Source: Rhodococcus qingshengii JCM 15477 (GTDB lineage: Bacteria; Actinomycetota; Actinomycetes; Mycobacteriales; Mycobacteriaceae). From it: 64,000 nucleotides of DNA. The translations under genes and the position numbers were made by a program. Below, piece by piece: positions 23,318 to 31,665 of this stretch (the stretch's first letter is position 1; each line of letters opens with the position of its first letter). The stretch lies in assembly GCF_023221595.1 (NCBI RefSeq), contig NZ_CP096563.1, positions 6,009,001 through 6,073,000 on the forward strand, read 5' to 3'. Under the pieces are notes generated by a model. The model was not told where the DNA came from, did no database searches, and worked only from the letters and a program-made list of their open reading frames with translations.

Positions 23318-24747
23318 AGCACGGTTGCGCGGTCGAATCGGTACCGATCCTTCCACGGCATCTCGGCCTCGAGCATTGCAGCGGCAGAGAGTAATTCCGC
23401 GTCGCAACCCCATTTCGCCGAGATCATCACGCCGAGTGGAACGCCGTCTTCCGTCCAACCGAGTGGCAGACTGATCGACGGGAAACCGGTTGCATTGGCG
23501 ACGACGGTGTTTCCGGTGAAAGCGACCATGTCGATCAGTTCGGTCGCGGGGTCTTCGTCGTTGCGCAACTCCCCGATCGCAAGCGGCGGCTTCGTCACAG
23601 TCGGAGTGACAACAAGGTCGGCGTCGGCGTAGTCGAGACTCCATCGCCGCGCCCAGGCCTGAACAATACCGATTGCCGCGGCCAGCTCACCCGAAGACAC
23701 CTGGTTTGCTTGAACTCGCAAGTGCTGCACTATCGGACGCAGAAGGTGTTCGTACTCCTCCGGGATCGGCTTGGTTCCCGCCAAAGACGAGAACATCTTG
23801 ACGAAAGCATCGATGAAAATGTCATCGCGAGCCTGCGGTCGCTCGAACACGTTGTGGCCCAGACCCTCCAGCACAGACCCAACCTTCGATACAGCAGCCG
23901 AGAGCTGCGCATCCACGGCTCCGCCGGAGACCGATCCGTGAGCAAGAGCGACGGTCAAGGGGCGAGCCCGAACTCCCCCAGCCTGTACGACGAACTCTTC
24001 GAACGACTTCGGCCGAGACGGGTGGATAGTTCCGGCGCCAGGTCGCGTCGCCAGAACGTCCAGCAGCGCAGCGGTATCGCGAACTGTCCGGGCGATCGGC
24101 CCCTTGCTCGCAAATCCGAAGTTGTCATGCCCCGCCACGCCCATCGTGATCAAACCGCGGCTCGGCTTGAGGCCCACCACTCCGCACGTACTTGCCGGCG
24201 AACGCAACGAACCGGCGGTGTCACTTCCCTGCGCAAACGGCACCAGACCAGCGCCGACGGCGGCAGCAGCGCCGCCACTGCTACCGGCGGCACTCCGTGT
24301 GCGATCGAACGGACTGCGAGCAGGCGGAGCGACTTCCGGCTCGGTGTAACAGGCTGCCCCGAACTCGGGCACCGTCGTCTTACCGATGTCGATCAACCCA
24401 CCTTCTCGGATCGCCTCGACGATCTCGTCGTCAGCGTCCGGCACGAAGTCGCGAAAGAGCGCCGATCCGAAGGTCGTGCGAATGCCGCGCGTTGCGTCGA
24501 GGTCTTTGATTGCCGTCGGAACGCCGAACAGACGCGGAAGGGGCCCGGCGTCCCGCTCGTCCAACCTGCGCTGCGCTTGTTCGGCGAGGGCGACAGCGTG
24601 CTCCCCGGCGATCGTCGTGAAGGCGCCGACGTCATCGGCAGTGGTCGCACGGTCGACGAAGTACCTGGTGACTTCGGGAATCGAGACCTGCTTGGCGGCG
24701 ATCACACCGGCAAGTTCGACGGCGGACAGTTGATGGAGATCGGTCAT
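23314..24747 (-). CDS. Amidase-signature (AS) family amidase
   Basis: 477-residue cytoplasmic amide hydrolase. The AS catalytic triad is visible: Lys81 (PTAIKD), cis-Ser156 (AAGSSGGAAAAV) and nucleophile Ser180 (GSDTAGSLRSPAS). The usual AS length is 450-500. Substrate not predictable: aliphatic or aryl amides, or 6-aminohexanoate-type substrates. ATG at 24747 has AAGGAG eleven bases upstream. It is divergent from a TetR gene with a 14-bp palindrome between them, so expression is probably induced by its substrate or a related amide. Confidence 0.93.
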   Translation of the reverse strand: MTDLHQLSAVELAGVIAAKQVSIPEVTRYFVDRATTADDVGAFTTIAGEHAVALAEQAQRRLDERDAGPLPRLFGVPTAIKDLDATRGIRTTFGSALFRDFVPDADDEIVEAIREGGLIDIGKTTVPEFGAACYTEPEVAPPARSPFDRTRSAAGSSGGAAAAVGAGLVPFAQGSDTAGSLRSPASTCGVVGLKPSRGLITMGVAGHDNFGFASKGPIARTVRDTAALLDVLATRPGAGTIHPSRPKSFEEFVVQAGGVRARPLTVALAHGSVSGGAVDAQLSAAVSKVGSVLEGLGHNVFERPQARDDIFIDAFVKMFSSLAGTKPIPEEYEHLLRPIVQHLRVQANQVSSGELAAAIGIVQAWARRWSLDYADADLVVTPTVTKPPLAIGELRNDEDPATELIDMVAFTGNTVVANATGFPSISLPLGWTEDGVPLGVMISAKWGCDAELLSAAAMLEAEMPWKDRYRFDRATVL

Positions 24748-24778
24748 CGGGCAGCGCTCCTTGGAGGTCGATGGACAC

Positions 24779-24808
24779 TTGTAATTTCGATACGCGTATC
24801 GCTATTGT
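24779..24808 (+). promoter_or_regulatory. TetR promoter with internal palindromic operator
   Basis: CGATACGCGTATCG at 24788-24801 is a perfect 14-bp palindrome. TTGTAA (24779-24784), 18-bp spacer and TATTGT (24803-24808) form a plausible promoter whose spacer holds the palindrome. The ATG of the TetR gene follows seven bases later without a ribosome site, so the message may be leaderless. The same site could also cover the amidase promoter on the other strand. Confidence 0.6.
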
Positions 24809-24815
24809 TGTCAGC

Positions 24816-25448
24816 ATGGTATCCGAATCCACCAGCTCTGCAAGGGCTGGTCGACCAAAAGCATTGAGTCACAGACAGATTCTTGATGCCGCGGCAGAGA
24901 TCGCCGATACGGACGGCCTGGATGCGGTGTCATTTCGAGTGCTCGCCGAACGACTCGGCATATCGCCGATGTCCGTCCACCGCACAACCGGCGGCATCGA
25001 CGCCTTGAGGCGAGATCTGATCTCGACTCTCGTAGGCGAAGCCGTCTCGTCGATCGACTGGCCGACCGACTGGCGCGGGGTTGCCCGCACATTCGCCTAC
25101 GGCCTCCACGACCTCCTGATGCGCCATCCCCTGGTCCTGGAAGCCCATCGGCAGGCATCACTGGAAGCACCCGGGGCCGACGATACCGCCCACCGAGTCG
25201 TGAGCGCCCTTTCCTTGGCCGGCCTCGAGGACGAGCAGGCCACGTACGCATACGGCGCGCTGCATGATTTCGTCACCGGACACGTCGCAATTCAATTGGG
25301 ACGCGGCGCTTTCGACAGCGCACCTGCCGATCGACGCGAGGCATCGGTGTTCGCACTTCATCACGATCCCACCCGAAGGTTCGAGTTCGGAGTCGCCCTC
25401 ATCCTGGACGGTGTGGCGTCGATCGCGCAGCAAGGAACCACACCATGA
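24816..25448 (+). CDS. TetR-family regulator of the amidase/hydrolase cluster
   Basis: 210 residues from ATG 24816. HTH region LSHRQILDAAAEIADTDGLDAVSFRVLAERLGISPMSVHRTTG is best read in pieces: helix FRVLAERLGIS, turn, recognition helix PMSVHR. Ligand domain resembles TetR_C_1 (AYGALHDFVTGHVAIQLG). Start preferred over an ATG 15 codons upstream because that would read through the operator. It overlaps the downstream hydrolase gene (ATGA) and is divergent from the amidase, so it most likely represses both. Confidence 0.87.
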   Translation: MVSESTSSARAGRPKALSHRQILDAAAEIADTDGLDAVSFRVLAERLGISPMSVHRTTGGIDALRRDLISTLVGEAVSSIDWPTDWRGVARTFAYGLHDLLMRHPLVLEAHRQASLEAPGADDTAHRVVSALSLAGLEDEQATYAYGALHDFVTGHVAIQLGRGAFDSAPADRREASVFALHHDPTRRFEFGVALILDGVASIAQQGTTP

Positions 25449-26299
25449 CGAGCAGCGTGACCACAACCGAAATTCGCGACGCGTCGGGGCGTCGTATCGC
25501 ATTCTGCGAGTACGGCGATCCGACTGGCCACCCGGTAGTCGTGGCCCACGGATCACCTGGCAGCCGATACGAAGGGCTCTCACTCCACAACGCGTCTTCG
25601 ACGGCTGGCATACGGCTGATAGTCCCCGATCGACCCGGCTTCGGACGCACGGATCCGTACACGGACAAGGGATTTCATTCCTGGGACGACGACTTCGTCA
25701 CCCTGGTCGATCACCTCGAGTTGGGCTCGGCCACACTGATGGGTTTCTCCGGAGGCGGCGGTTACGCGCTCGCAGTCGCTGCAGCCGTTCCCGAACGAGT
25801 CTCGAAACTGGTGCTGGCGTGCGCCATGATCCCCGGGGCACCGCGAAATACTTTGCGACGCAGAATAAAACTGGTATCTGCGTTGTACTTTGCCGCCAAC
25901 TGGGCTCCCCGTGTGGCCGGCGCAATGCTCGCAGGAACCGGAGTGTTCTCCAAGCTACGCAGCGACTCAGTCTCGATCTGGCCGGCCGCCGATCAGGCCG
26001 TCATGACCGACGAGGTACATCGCCCCGCTCTCCAGTTGGATTCATCCGAAGGGATCGCACAGGGCGGATCCGCAGGGGTTGTCGACTTGGCTCGGTATCG
26101 CCACGAGATGCCTGGACTCTTCCAATCGATCTCGGTACCAACGGTTTTCCTACACGGAACCGACGACGGAAACGTACCCATCGAAGTAGCCCGCTGGGCA
26201 CACTCGTTGATTCCCGACTCTCGCTTCGAAGAGATCAACGGAGGCGGCCATCTGTTCGTCGTCGCCGACCCCACTCCACTCCTTCGCGCCCTCGCCTAA
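25445..26299 (+). CDS. Alpha/beta hydrolase
   Basis: 284 residues, no signal peptide. Oxyanion region VVAHGSPGSRYEG, VPDRPGFGRTDP, nucleophile elbow GFSGGGGYA (Ser), acid in LHGTDDGNVPIE and catalytic His in GGGHLFV. The HGSPGSR form is common in small-molecule esterases or lactonases of actinobacteria. ATG overlaps the TetR stop by four bases, marking translational coupling, so it shares control with the amidase. Substrate unknown; an ester or amide related to the amidase substrate is likely. Confidence 0.88.
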   Translation: MTSSVTTTEIRDASGRRIAFCEYGDPTGHPVVVAHGSPGSRYEGLSLHNASSTAGIRLIVPDRPGFGRTDPYTDKGFHSWDDDFVTLVDHLELGSATLMGFSGGGGYALAVAAAVPERVSKLVLACAMIPGAPRNTLRRRIKLVSALYFAANWAPRVAGAMLAGTGVFSKLRSDSVSIWPAADQAVMTDEVHRPALQLDSSEGIAQGGSAGVVDLARYRHEMPGLFQSISVPTVFLHGTDDGNVPIEVARWAHSLIPDSRFEEINGGGHLFVVADPTPLLRALA

Positions 26300-26306
26300 T
26301 TCCCTC

Positions 26307-26334
26307 TTGACTCGAACGCGTGTTCGAGTACCCT
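26307..26334 (+). promoter_or_regulatory. Promoter overlapping a perfect SOS (LexA) box
   Basis: TCGAACGCGTGTTCGA at 26312-26327 fits the mycobacterial/actinobacterial LexA box TCGAAC-N4-GTTCGA exactly. It lies in the 16-bp spacer between TTGACT (26307-26312) and TACCCT (26329-26334), so LexA binding would block RNA polymerase. The downstream gene starts 25 bases after the -10. Confidence 0.8.
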
Positions 26335-26358
26335 TTGGGGAGGGGATCGGGGGATTCA

Positions 26359-27663
26359 ATGAGTGTCTTGTTGTCGGATGTGGTGTCTGGTTCTGCGGTG
26401 GGGTTACGCGGACGGTTGTGGCAGTTGTCTGCTGCTGAGTTGCGCGCTGCTGCGGTGTCGGCGAGTGCGGAGATTCTGCGCCTCGAGGCGGTTCGTGTGG
26501 CGGTGGTGGACGAGTTGTCGTTGCGCCCGGATGATCAGGTGATTGCCAGCCGCGGTGTGGGGTCCTGGTTGGCGGCCAACACGATGCTGCAGGTTCGGGA
26601 CGGGAAGAAGATCGCCGCGTTGGGTGCAGCTTTGCGGCCGTTTCCTGCGGTGGCGGCTCGGTTCGATTGCGGGGATTGCTCCTTCGAGCACGCCGTGTTG
26701 ATCGTGGCGTTCTGTGAATCACCACCTAAAGGCATGCCGGAGGAAGCACTCCCGAAGTGCATCGACCTGTTGTTGGCTGCTGCGTCGGGTGTGGAGGCGA
26801 CGACCACGAAGGTGCGGAACGTGATCGCGACCTTGGAGCGGTTGTTCGAATCCGATGAGATCCCGCCCGCCGAGGATGTCGATCTCAATGAGTTGCGGAT
26901 CGCGTCGACGTTGAACGGTCGGGTGGTGGTGCGTGGTGATTTCGATGCCCTCACCGGTGAAATGTTGTTGTCGGCGTTGTCGAATTTGACGATGCCGACC
27001 CCGGCACCGGACGGAACCCCGGATTCTCGGTCGGCGGCCAAGCGGATGGCCGACGGGTTCACCGAACTGATCCGCCGGTACCTCGACTGCGCCAAAACCG
27101 GCACCGACGGTGGTCAGCGCCCGCACGTGAACGTGCACATCAACGCCCGTGATCTCGCTGAGCACCGAGACTGCGCCGCCACACCCTCGCCCGATGGTGG
27201 TGGAATGGCTGTGTCGGATCTTGATGTCGGGCACATGCCCTGGCTCGGACCACTCTCGGTGTCGCAGACCCGACTCCTCGGATGTGATTGTTTCCTCTCC
27301 ACCGTCCTGCTCGACAGTCACGGCGCGCCCTTGGATGCGAAACCAGGAAAGAGGTTGGTCACCGCCGAACAGCGAGTGGCGTTGATCGCCCGAGACAGGG
27401 GCTGCGCGTTCCCGGGGTGTTCATGTGTGCCTGCCTGGACGGATGCGCACCATATTAAGCACTGGGCGAACGGTGGCCCGACGGTGATGAACAACCTGGT
27501 CCTGCTGTGCCGTTCACATCATCGGTTGATGCACCGGAAATCAGGGTTCGTCGGGAAATGGGTGATCCGAATCGGCGCCGACAACAAACCCTGGTTCGTC
27601 CCGCCACCCTCGATCGACCCCGGGCAGCACCCGCGACCGGCGAACACCACCTTCAAAACCTGA
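26359..27663 (+). CDS. DUF222/HNH endonuclease-domain protein (13E12 type), SOS-regulated
   Basis: 434 residues. N-terminal DUF222 region (about 20-300, with REDGKK- and RSAAKRMADGF-type helices) and C-terminal HNH domain: CAFPGC...CVPAWTDAHHIKHWANGGPT then LLCRSHHRLMH. The Cys pairs likely hold a structural zinc. Proteins of this multicopy actinobacterial family include the M. tuberculosis 13E12 repeat proteins, some of which are LexA targets. The nuclease is predicted to nick or cut DNA; its role in SOS is unsettled. The ATG at 26359 is preceded by GGGGGA; upstream codons overlap the operator and are not coding. Confidence 0.9.
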   Translation: MSVLLSDVVSGSAVGLRGRLWQLSAAELRAAAVSASAEILRLEAVRVAVVDELSLRPDDQVIASRGVGSWLAANTMLQVRDGKKIAALGAALRPFPAVAARFDCGDCSFEHAVLIVAFCESPPKGMPEEALPKCIDLLLAAASGVEATTTKVRNVIATLERLFESDEIPPAEDVDLNELRIASTLNGRVVVRGDFDALTGEMLLSALSNLTMPTPAPDGTPDSRSAAKRMADGFTELIRRYLDCAKTGTDGGQRPHVNVHINARDLAEHRDCAATPSPDGGGMAVSDLDVGHMPWLGPLSVSQTRLLGCDCFLSTVLLDSHGAPLDAKPGKRLVTAEQRVALIARDRGCAFPGCSCVPAWTDAHHIKHWANGGPTVMNNLVLLCRSHHRLMHRKSGFVGKWVIRIGADNKPWFVPPPSIDPGQHPRPANTTFKT

Positions 27664-27701
27664 GAGGTCAAACCTCCTCGGCGACAACAGAACACGGACC
27701 A

Positions 27702-27732
27702 GCGCCGCATCGAGGAGACCTCGATGCGGCGC
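27702..27732. terminator. Bidirectional terminator
   Basis: Perfect 14-base stem (GCGCCGCATCGAGG at 27702-27715 with its complement at 27719-27732) and a three-base AGA loop. It sits between the convergent HNH and DJ-1 genes; the base run CAAAAGAC after it gives a short U stretch on the reverse strand. Confidence 0.8.
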
Positions 27733-27744
27733 CAAAAGACATGC

Positions 27745-28443
27745 TCAGCCCAAGTCGGCGACAATCCGCTCGGCGAGAGGCCGTGACGACGCCGGATTCT
27801 GACCGGTGTAGAGCTTGCGGTCCACCACGACATAAGGCGACCACGCCTCAGCCTTCGAGAATTTGCCGCCCAATTCGCGTAGGCGAGTTTCGAGCAGCCA
27901 CGGAGCCTTGTCCGCCAGACCAGCCTGCGTCTCCTCCTCGTTGGTGAACGCGGTCAGCTGATAGCCGTCGAACAGCCAGCTTCCATCGGGTCTCTGGGCC
28001 GGCAGGAGTGCCGCCGGCGCGTGACACACCGCCGAGACCACCTTGTCCGCGTCCAAGAAGTTCACGAGAAGCTCACCGAAGGATGCCGACACCGCAAGAT
28101 CCTCCATCGGTCCGTGCCCACCCGGTACAAAGACCACGTCGTAATCGGCAGCATCGGCGTTCTCCAGAATCTCCGGCGAATCGAGCACCGGCTGCAGATC
28201 GGCGATGTACTTGCGCATACGGTCGGCGCCTTCTTGCCCGCCGTTCACCTCGGGCGCCAGGCTTCCCTCGTCCACAACGGGAGCTTTACCGCCAGGCGTC
28301 GCGATCACGATCTCGTAGCCGGCGTCGACGAAAACGCGATGCGCCTCGACCAGTTCTTCCGCCCAGTACCCGGTCGGGTGGGGTGTTCCGTCCTTCAGCG
28401 TCCAGTGATCTGCAGAAGTGACCGCAAACAACAGCTTTGTCAT
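27745..28443 (-). CDS. DJ-1/PfpI family protein (type 1 glutamine amidotransferase-like)
   Basis: 232 residues. Nucleophile elbow VCHAPAAL (Cys) and GGHGPMEDL upstream of it; Glu in DEGSLAP region and TGYWAEELVEAH near the N-terminus fit the class-III PfpI/Hsp31-like glyoxalase or protease-like branch. Likely roles are methylglyoxal detoxification or protein/nucleotide deglycation in the cytoplasm. ATG at 28443 has AAAGG eight bases upstream. Single gene between two terminator-like points. Confidence 0.9.
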   Translation of the reverse strand: MTKLLFAVTSADHWTLKDGTPHPTGYWAEELVEAHRVFVDAGYEIVIATPGGKAPVVDEGSLAPEVNGGQEGADRMRKYIADLQPVLDSPEILENADAADYDVVFVPGGHGPMEDLAVSASFGELLVNFLDADKVVSAVCHAPAALLPAQRPDGSWLFDGYQLTAFTNEEETQAGLADKAPWLLETRLRELGGKFSKAEAWSPYVVVDRKLYTGQNPASSRPLAERIVADLG

Positions 28444-28581
28444 CGCGCAACCTTTCGTCGGTAAAGGAACCCATTGGTGACAAGACACCATCTTCAAGGC
28501 CCGATCAATGAAATAACGTCCAGTCAGTGCAACACGCTGCCCTTGTGAGAATTCCTCACCACCGCAGAATCACGTCACCCG

Positions 28582-30015
28582 TCAGGTCCCGATCGGCTTG
28601 CCGAACAGTCCTGCGACGAGTTCACCAACCGCATCCACCCAGACTGGCCAGGTCCTCTGATCAAGCGCCATGGATCCAGCGTCGAAGGTGCTGCATCCCT
28701 GCTGAGCAGGCACACCAGCGAACCGATCACGAAGCCACAGTAGAGCACTCGGCAATGCGACGACTTCCATGCTGACGTGCTCACTGAAGTGGTCTCTGGT
28801 GTAAACGACACTCGCAGAAGGATCTTGGCAATAGGTATCGACAAGTTTGTTCACCGGGCCAACAGGCACCAACCAGTCGGGATTCGACTGATAAATGTAC
28901 ATCGGCACGTCAGGAACAGACTTACCCATGGCAGCTCGGGAGAGCGCAGCTCTCACCGTGGGGTGTTGGACGGGATCTCCCGGGACATCGAGGAAGCCCT
29001 TGATATTGAGGAAGGGCACTGCAGCCGACGTCCAGAGCATGCACAGGTTGTCCTTGGCAGCGAAAAGCGCTCGGCCGGCAGGGTTTATGTGCTGATCGAT
29101 GAAGCCTGCAAGTTCAGGATCTTCTCGGCTCACTCCGATTACACCGGCAGCGACGATCCCGGCCCCTAGAGCGTTGTTGGCATTGTCGAGCAAAGCGCCG
29201 AGATCCGCGGCAACACCACCTTCGGCGACTCCGACGATATTCAGTTCCGGCGCGTACGCCTGCCGTATTTCAGCTGCGTGACCGGTAGGAATCGATCCAC
29301 CCGAGTAGCCGAGCAGCCCTACGCGAGTTGACCGCCCTTGTAGCTCCATGGGTTCGAAGTTCTCAGCAGCACGGATACCGTCGAGCGTGATCCGGGCCGC
29401 GACGGGGCCGGAGGCGAAGGAAGAATTGGGTCCCTGATGATCGGGCACCGACAATGCCCAACCCTGCGCCAGTGCCGCCTGCACTTCGAGGAATTGAGCC
29501 CCACCGGTCGCAGCGCCCGTCACCAGCCACGGCAACGCGCCTTGCTGCATGACATACGAAGGTGCGCAGTAGTTTCCGAGTGAATCCTCTGCCATCTGAA
29601 AGGACAGCAGCGGGCGCGGGCCCCCATCGCGAGTGTCGCCACGCGGCTTGATCACTGTGGTGACAGCAGGAATTGCCTCGCCCGCAGCATTATTGGATCG
29701 ATACGAGATCTGCCACGCATCCACGTTGGTCGGAATCAGGTTGAGAGTACCGAGATTCACCGCACGAGCGGCGATGATCTCACCCGGTTGCTTGGATTCG
29801 ACGACCTCGACAGGCGGTTCATAGAAGGCCTGGTCCAGTTCAGGCAAAGGCGGTGCAACCGCAGGCGGCAGGGCAGGCTGGACCTGAATTTGGGCGGGAA
29901 CACCTTCGTCCGGTGCCGCTGAGGCAGGTGCCGAAAGTCCGATCTGCCCGATTACTGCAATCACGGCAATTGCGAGGCCCCCGCGTTGTCGGTCAGTTGT
30001 CCAGCGTCGTCCCAT
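28582..30015 (-). CDS. Secreted lipase, LIP family
   Basis: 477-residue exported triacylglycerol lipase (PF03583, secretory lipase type found in Nocardia/Rhodococcus). Signal peptide about 1-34 ending ASAAPDEG, followed by a Pro-rich spacer. Nucleophile elbow GYSGGS around 206-211, with acid and His expected in DWLVPVGPVNKL and DHFSEHVSM. Start ATG 30015 has GGAGGAA at good spacing. A TetR gene lies upstream on the same strand and an inverted repeat at 30082-30101 marks its promoter. A paralogue is at 43861. Useful for degrading host or environmental acylglycerols. Confidence 0.9.
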   Translation of the reverse strand: MGRRWTTDRQRGGLAIAVIAVIGQIGLSAPASAAPDEGVPAQIQVQPALPPAVAPPLPELDQAFYEPPVEVVESKQPGEIIAARAVNLGTLNLIPTNVDAWQISYRSNNAAGEAIPAVTTVIKPRGDTRDGGPRPLLSFQMAEDSLGNYCAPSYVMQQGALPWLVTGAATGGAQFLEVQAALAQGWALSVPDHQGPNSSFASGPVAARITLDGIRAAENFEPMELQGRSTRVGLLGYSGGSIPTGHAAEIRQAYAPELNIVGVAEGGVAADLGALLDNANNALGAGIVAAGVIGVSREDPELAGFIDQHINPAGRALFAAKDNLCMLWTSAAVPFLNIKGFLDVPGDPVQHPTVRAALSRAAMGKSVPDVPMYIYQSNPDWLVPVGPVNKLVDTYCQDPSASVVYTRDHFSEHVSMEVVALPSALLWLRDRFAGVPAQQGCSTFDAGSMALDQRTWPVWVDAVGELVAGLFGKPIGT

Positions 30016-30081
30016 ACCAATTCCTCCCCGGAAAAGCACAGATTGCCTTGTGTTGCCGCAGTTCTCATCACGAGCACACAA

Positions 30082-30101
30082 GTTAGATGCGAGTGTCTAA
30101 C
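30082..30101 (-). promoter_or_regulatory. Inverted repeat, candidate TetR operator of the lipase
   Basis: GTTAGATGCGAGTGTCTAAC: six-base arms GTTAGA/TCTAAC around an eight-base core. It is 67-86 bases upstream of the lipase start and between it and the TetR gene. The size fits TetR dimers (about 20 bp). Which TetR binds is not known. Confidence 0.5.
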
Positions 30102-30160
30102 ACATTGAGGACGAGAGTAGAGCGTTGTGGGCCGGATTACAATCCCCTGGTGTTCGTGAC

Positions 30161-30832
30161 CTATTCGTCGGCGTGAAGGGGCGCGTCGTCGATCAACGCA
30201 TTCAAGAGCACCGTCATCAGATCGACCAGTACCGACACGGGAGGACGAGGCTCCGCAGTGCTCCACTGGTGCACCAGCGCGGTAAGCGCGCCGATGAAGG
30301 CGGTGGACGCCCACCGGTAACCACCCGGCGGTTCGTAATCTTCGCCCACGATCCCTTTGATGATCGACTCGAAAAATGTTGCCCAGACCGAACGTTGGTC
30401 CACACGATGCTTTTCCACCCGGGGACTGACACCTACGACGTCGATGAAGGCAACGTGTGCGCGTCGTGGGTCACTTCCGACCGACTCGACGAAGGCGGCC
30501 ATGGCCGTCGCTGCCTTGTCACGGAGATTGACCGAAGGCTCTGCATCGAGTGCGTCGACCATTGCAATTCTGGCGTCGAGTTGGATCTGGTCGTACAGCG
30601 CGAGGAGTAGATCCTCGCGACTACCGAACTCGTCGTAGAACTGCCTTCTGGCCAGACTCGCGGACGCGCAGATATCCGCCACCGAACTTCCGGCATACCC
30701 CTGGTCTGCAAACACGCTGAGAGCAGCATTCAAAAAGAGGGAACGGCGTTCGGCCTTGCGAGCCGCGACCGACCTTCCGCCGTAATTTCTGTCCGTTTCA
30801 GCGATTGCCACGTCTGCCAGAGTATGCGGCAT
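30161..30832 (-). CDS. TetR-family regulator
   Basis: 223 residues from ATG 30832. HTH around 43-63 with YAGSSVADICASASLARRQFYDEFGSRE split over helix-turn-helix (ADICASASLARRQFYDEF); the usual TxxxFYxHF is here RRQFYDEF. It lies upstream of the LIP lipase on the same strand and a 20-bp inverted repeat separates them, so control of the lipase is likely. It may be related to a fatty-acid or acylglycerol signal (inference). Confidence 0.85.
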   Translation of the reverse strand: MPHTLADVAIAETDRNYGGRSVAARKAERRSLFLNAALSVFADQGYAGSSVADICASASLARRQFYDEFGSREDLLLALYDQIQLDARIAMVDALDAEPSVNLRDKAATAMAAFVESVGSDPRRAHVAFIDVVGVSPRVEKHRVDQRSVWATFFESIIKGIVGEDYEPPGGYRWASTAFIGALTALVHQWSTAEPRPPVSVLVDLMTVLLNALIDDAPLHADE

Positions 30833-30911
30833 CGCGCCGCACACAAAACGCATCTGACCTGCTGCGAAGTTCCTTCACCACCACTACCGGCGCATCGGCA
30901 CTGCAGCACGA

Positions 30912-31082
30912 TCAGGCCAATACGAAGGCCACGGCAAAAAGTGTCCAGGCGGCAGCGAGAACCGTTGACGCCGCAGTAACTGCCCCGGTCACGGCAGGTC
31001 GAGTGCTGCGGTTGCGCGCGGCGATGATCCCGACCGTCATCAAAGTCAATGCCACCAGGAACGACAAAACCACGATTTTCAC
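30912..31082 (-). CDS. Small two-TM membrane protein, 56 aa
   Basis: GTG start with AAGGGG seven bases upstream; the product (VKIVVLSFLVALTLMTVGI... ends TLFAVAFVLA) has two hydrophobic helices separated by a basic loop AARNRSTRPAV. It is too short for usual ORF cut-offs, but codon third positions are G/C-rich and the ribosome site is clear. Function unknown; it is 79 bases upstream (5' side) of the TetR gene on the same strand. Confidence 0.7.
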   Translation of the reverse strand: MKIVVLSFLVALTLMTVGIIAARNRSTRPAVTGAVTAASTVLAAAWTLFAVAFVLA

Positions 31083-31167
31083 CAGCAACCCCTTCGACGA
31101 CGGTCAACAGAACCGGAGACTATTTAGATAGTACACAAATAAATCGTGCATTAATTAAACTCAAAGT

Positions 31168-31220
31168 CTGTCAGGGGATTCTTGACAGAATTCAACAGCG
31201 CCTGTCAGGCTAGTCCTGAC
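31168..31220 (+). promoter_or_regulatory. Repeated CTGTCAGG elements and inverted repeats before the small HTH gene
   Basis: CTGTCAGG occurs at 31168-31175 and 31202-31209 (34 bases apart). The first forms an inverted repeat with TGACAG at 31183-31188; the second forms GTCAGG/CCTGAC (31204-31209 with 31215-31220) around a five-base core. TTGACA (31182-31187) could be a -35 element. The region ends at the ribosome site GAAAGGAG. This looks like a multi-site operator for an autoregulated DNA-binding protein. Confidence 0.6.
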
Positions 31221-31236
31221 GAAAGGAGAACTTTTC

Positions 31237-31650
31237 ATGGAAGACCTGATCGAACGCGCCCTGACTGCGAAGATCGAGACCGCCGCGATCACCACGGTCA
31301 ACGCCGCGATCACCGAGGCCGGCACTCAGGCAGACAAGATTGTCGGAACAGATCCTTTACCTGGTAGCCCTGAGTGGGAGGCAGAACAGGACACCGACAT
31401 CCCGGCGCAGCGTCAGATGGCGTGGCAGTTGGCCTGTTTCCGGATTCAGCTCGCCGCGGGTATCGATTCGACGGCAAGCGTCATGAGCCTGCGTAGATTC
31501 GGCGCAACATGGTCAACCATCGGCCGCGCAGCGGGAATTACCCGTCAGTCCGCGCATGAACGGTGGGGTCGACGTGTATCGGACATGCTCGATCCCTACG
31601 GAGTCGGGATGCCGCCCATGGTGCCGAATGATGATCCGACTCAGCCCTGA
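31237..31650 (+). CDS. Small protein with sigma-region-4-like HTH, 137 aa
   Basis: Residues 1-75 are helical and acidic (IERALTAKIETAAITTVNAA...), without known motif. Residues ~85-115 contain RRFGATWSTIGRAAGITRQSAHERWG, a helix-turn-helix of the type W-x-x-I-G-x-A-x-G-x-x-R-Q-S-A-H-x-R seen in small actinobacterial DNA-binding proteins. The start ATG follows GAAAGGAG; the repeats just upstream are likely its own sites. It stands alone, 16 bases from the convergent ECF42 gene. Role unknown; a small repressor or nucleoid-binding protein is possible. Confidence 0.72.
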   Translation: MEDLIERALTAKIETAAITTVNAAITEAGTQADKIVGTDPLPGSPEWEAEQDTDIPAQRQMAWQLACFRIQLAAGIDSTASVMSLRRFGATWSTIGRAAGITRQSAHERWGRRVSDMLDPYGVGMPPMVPNDDPTQP

Positions 31651-31665
31651 CTAACAATCGCGTGA

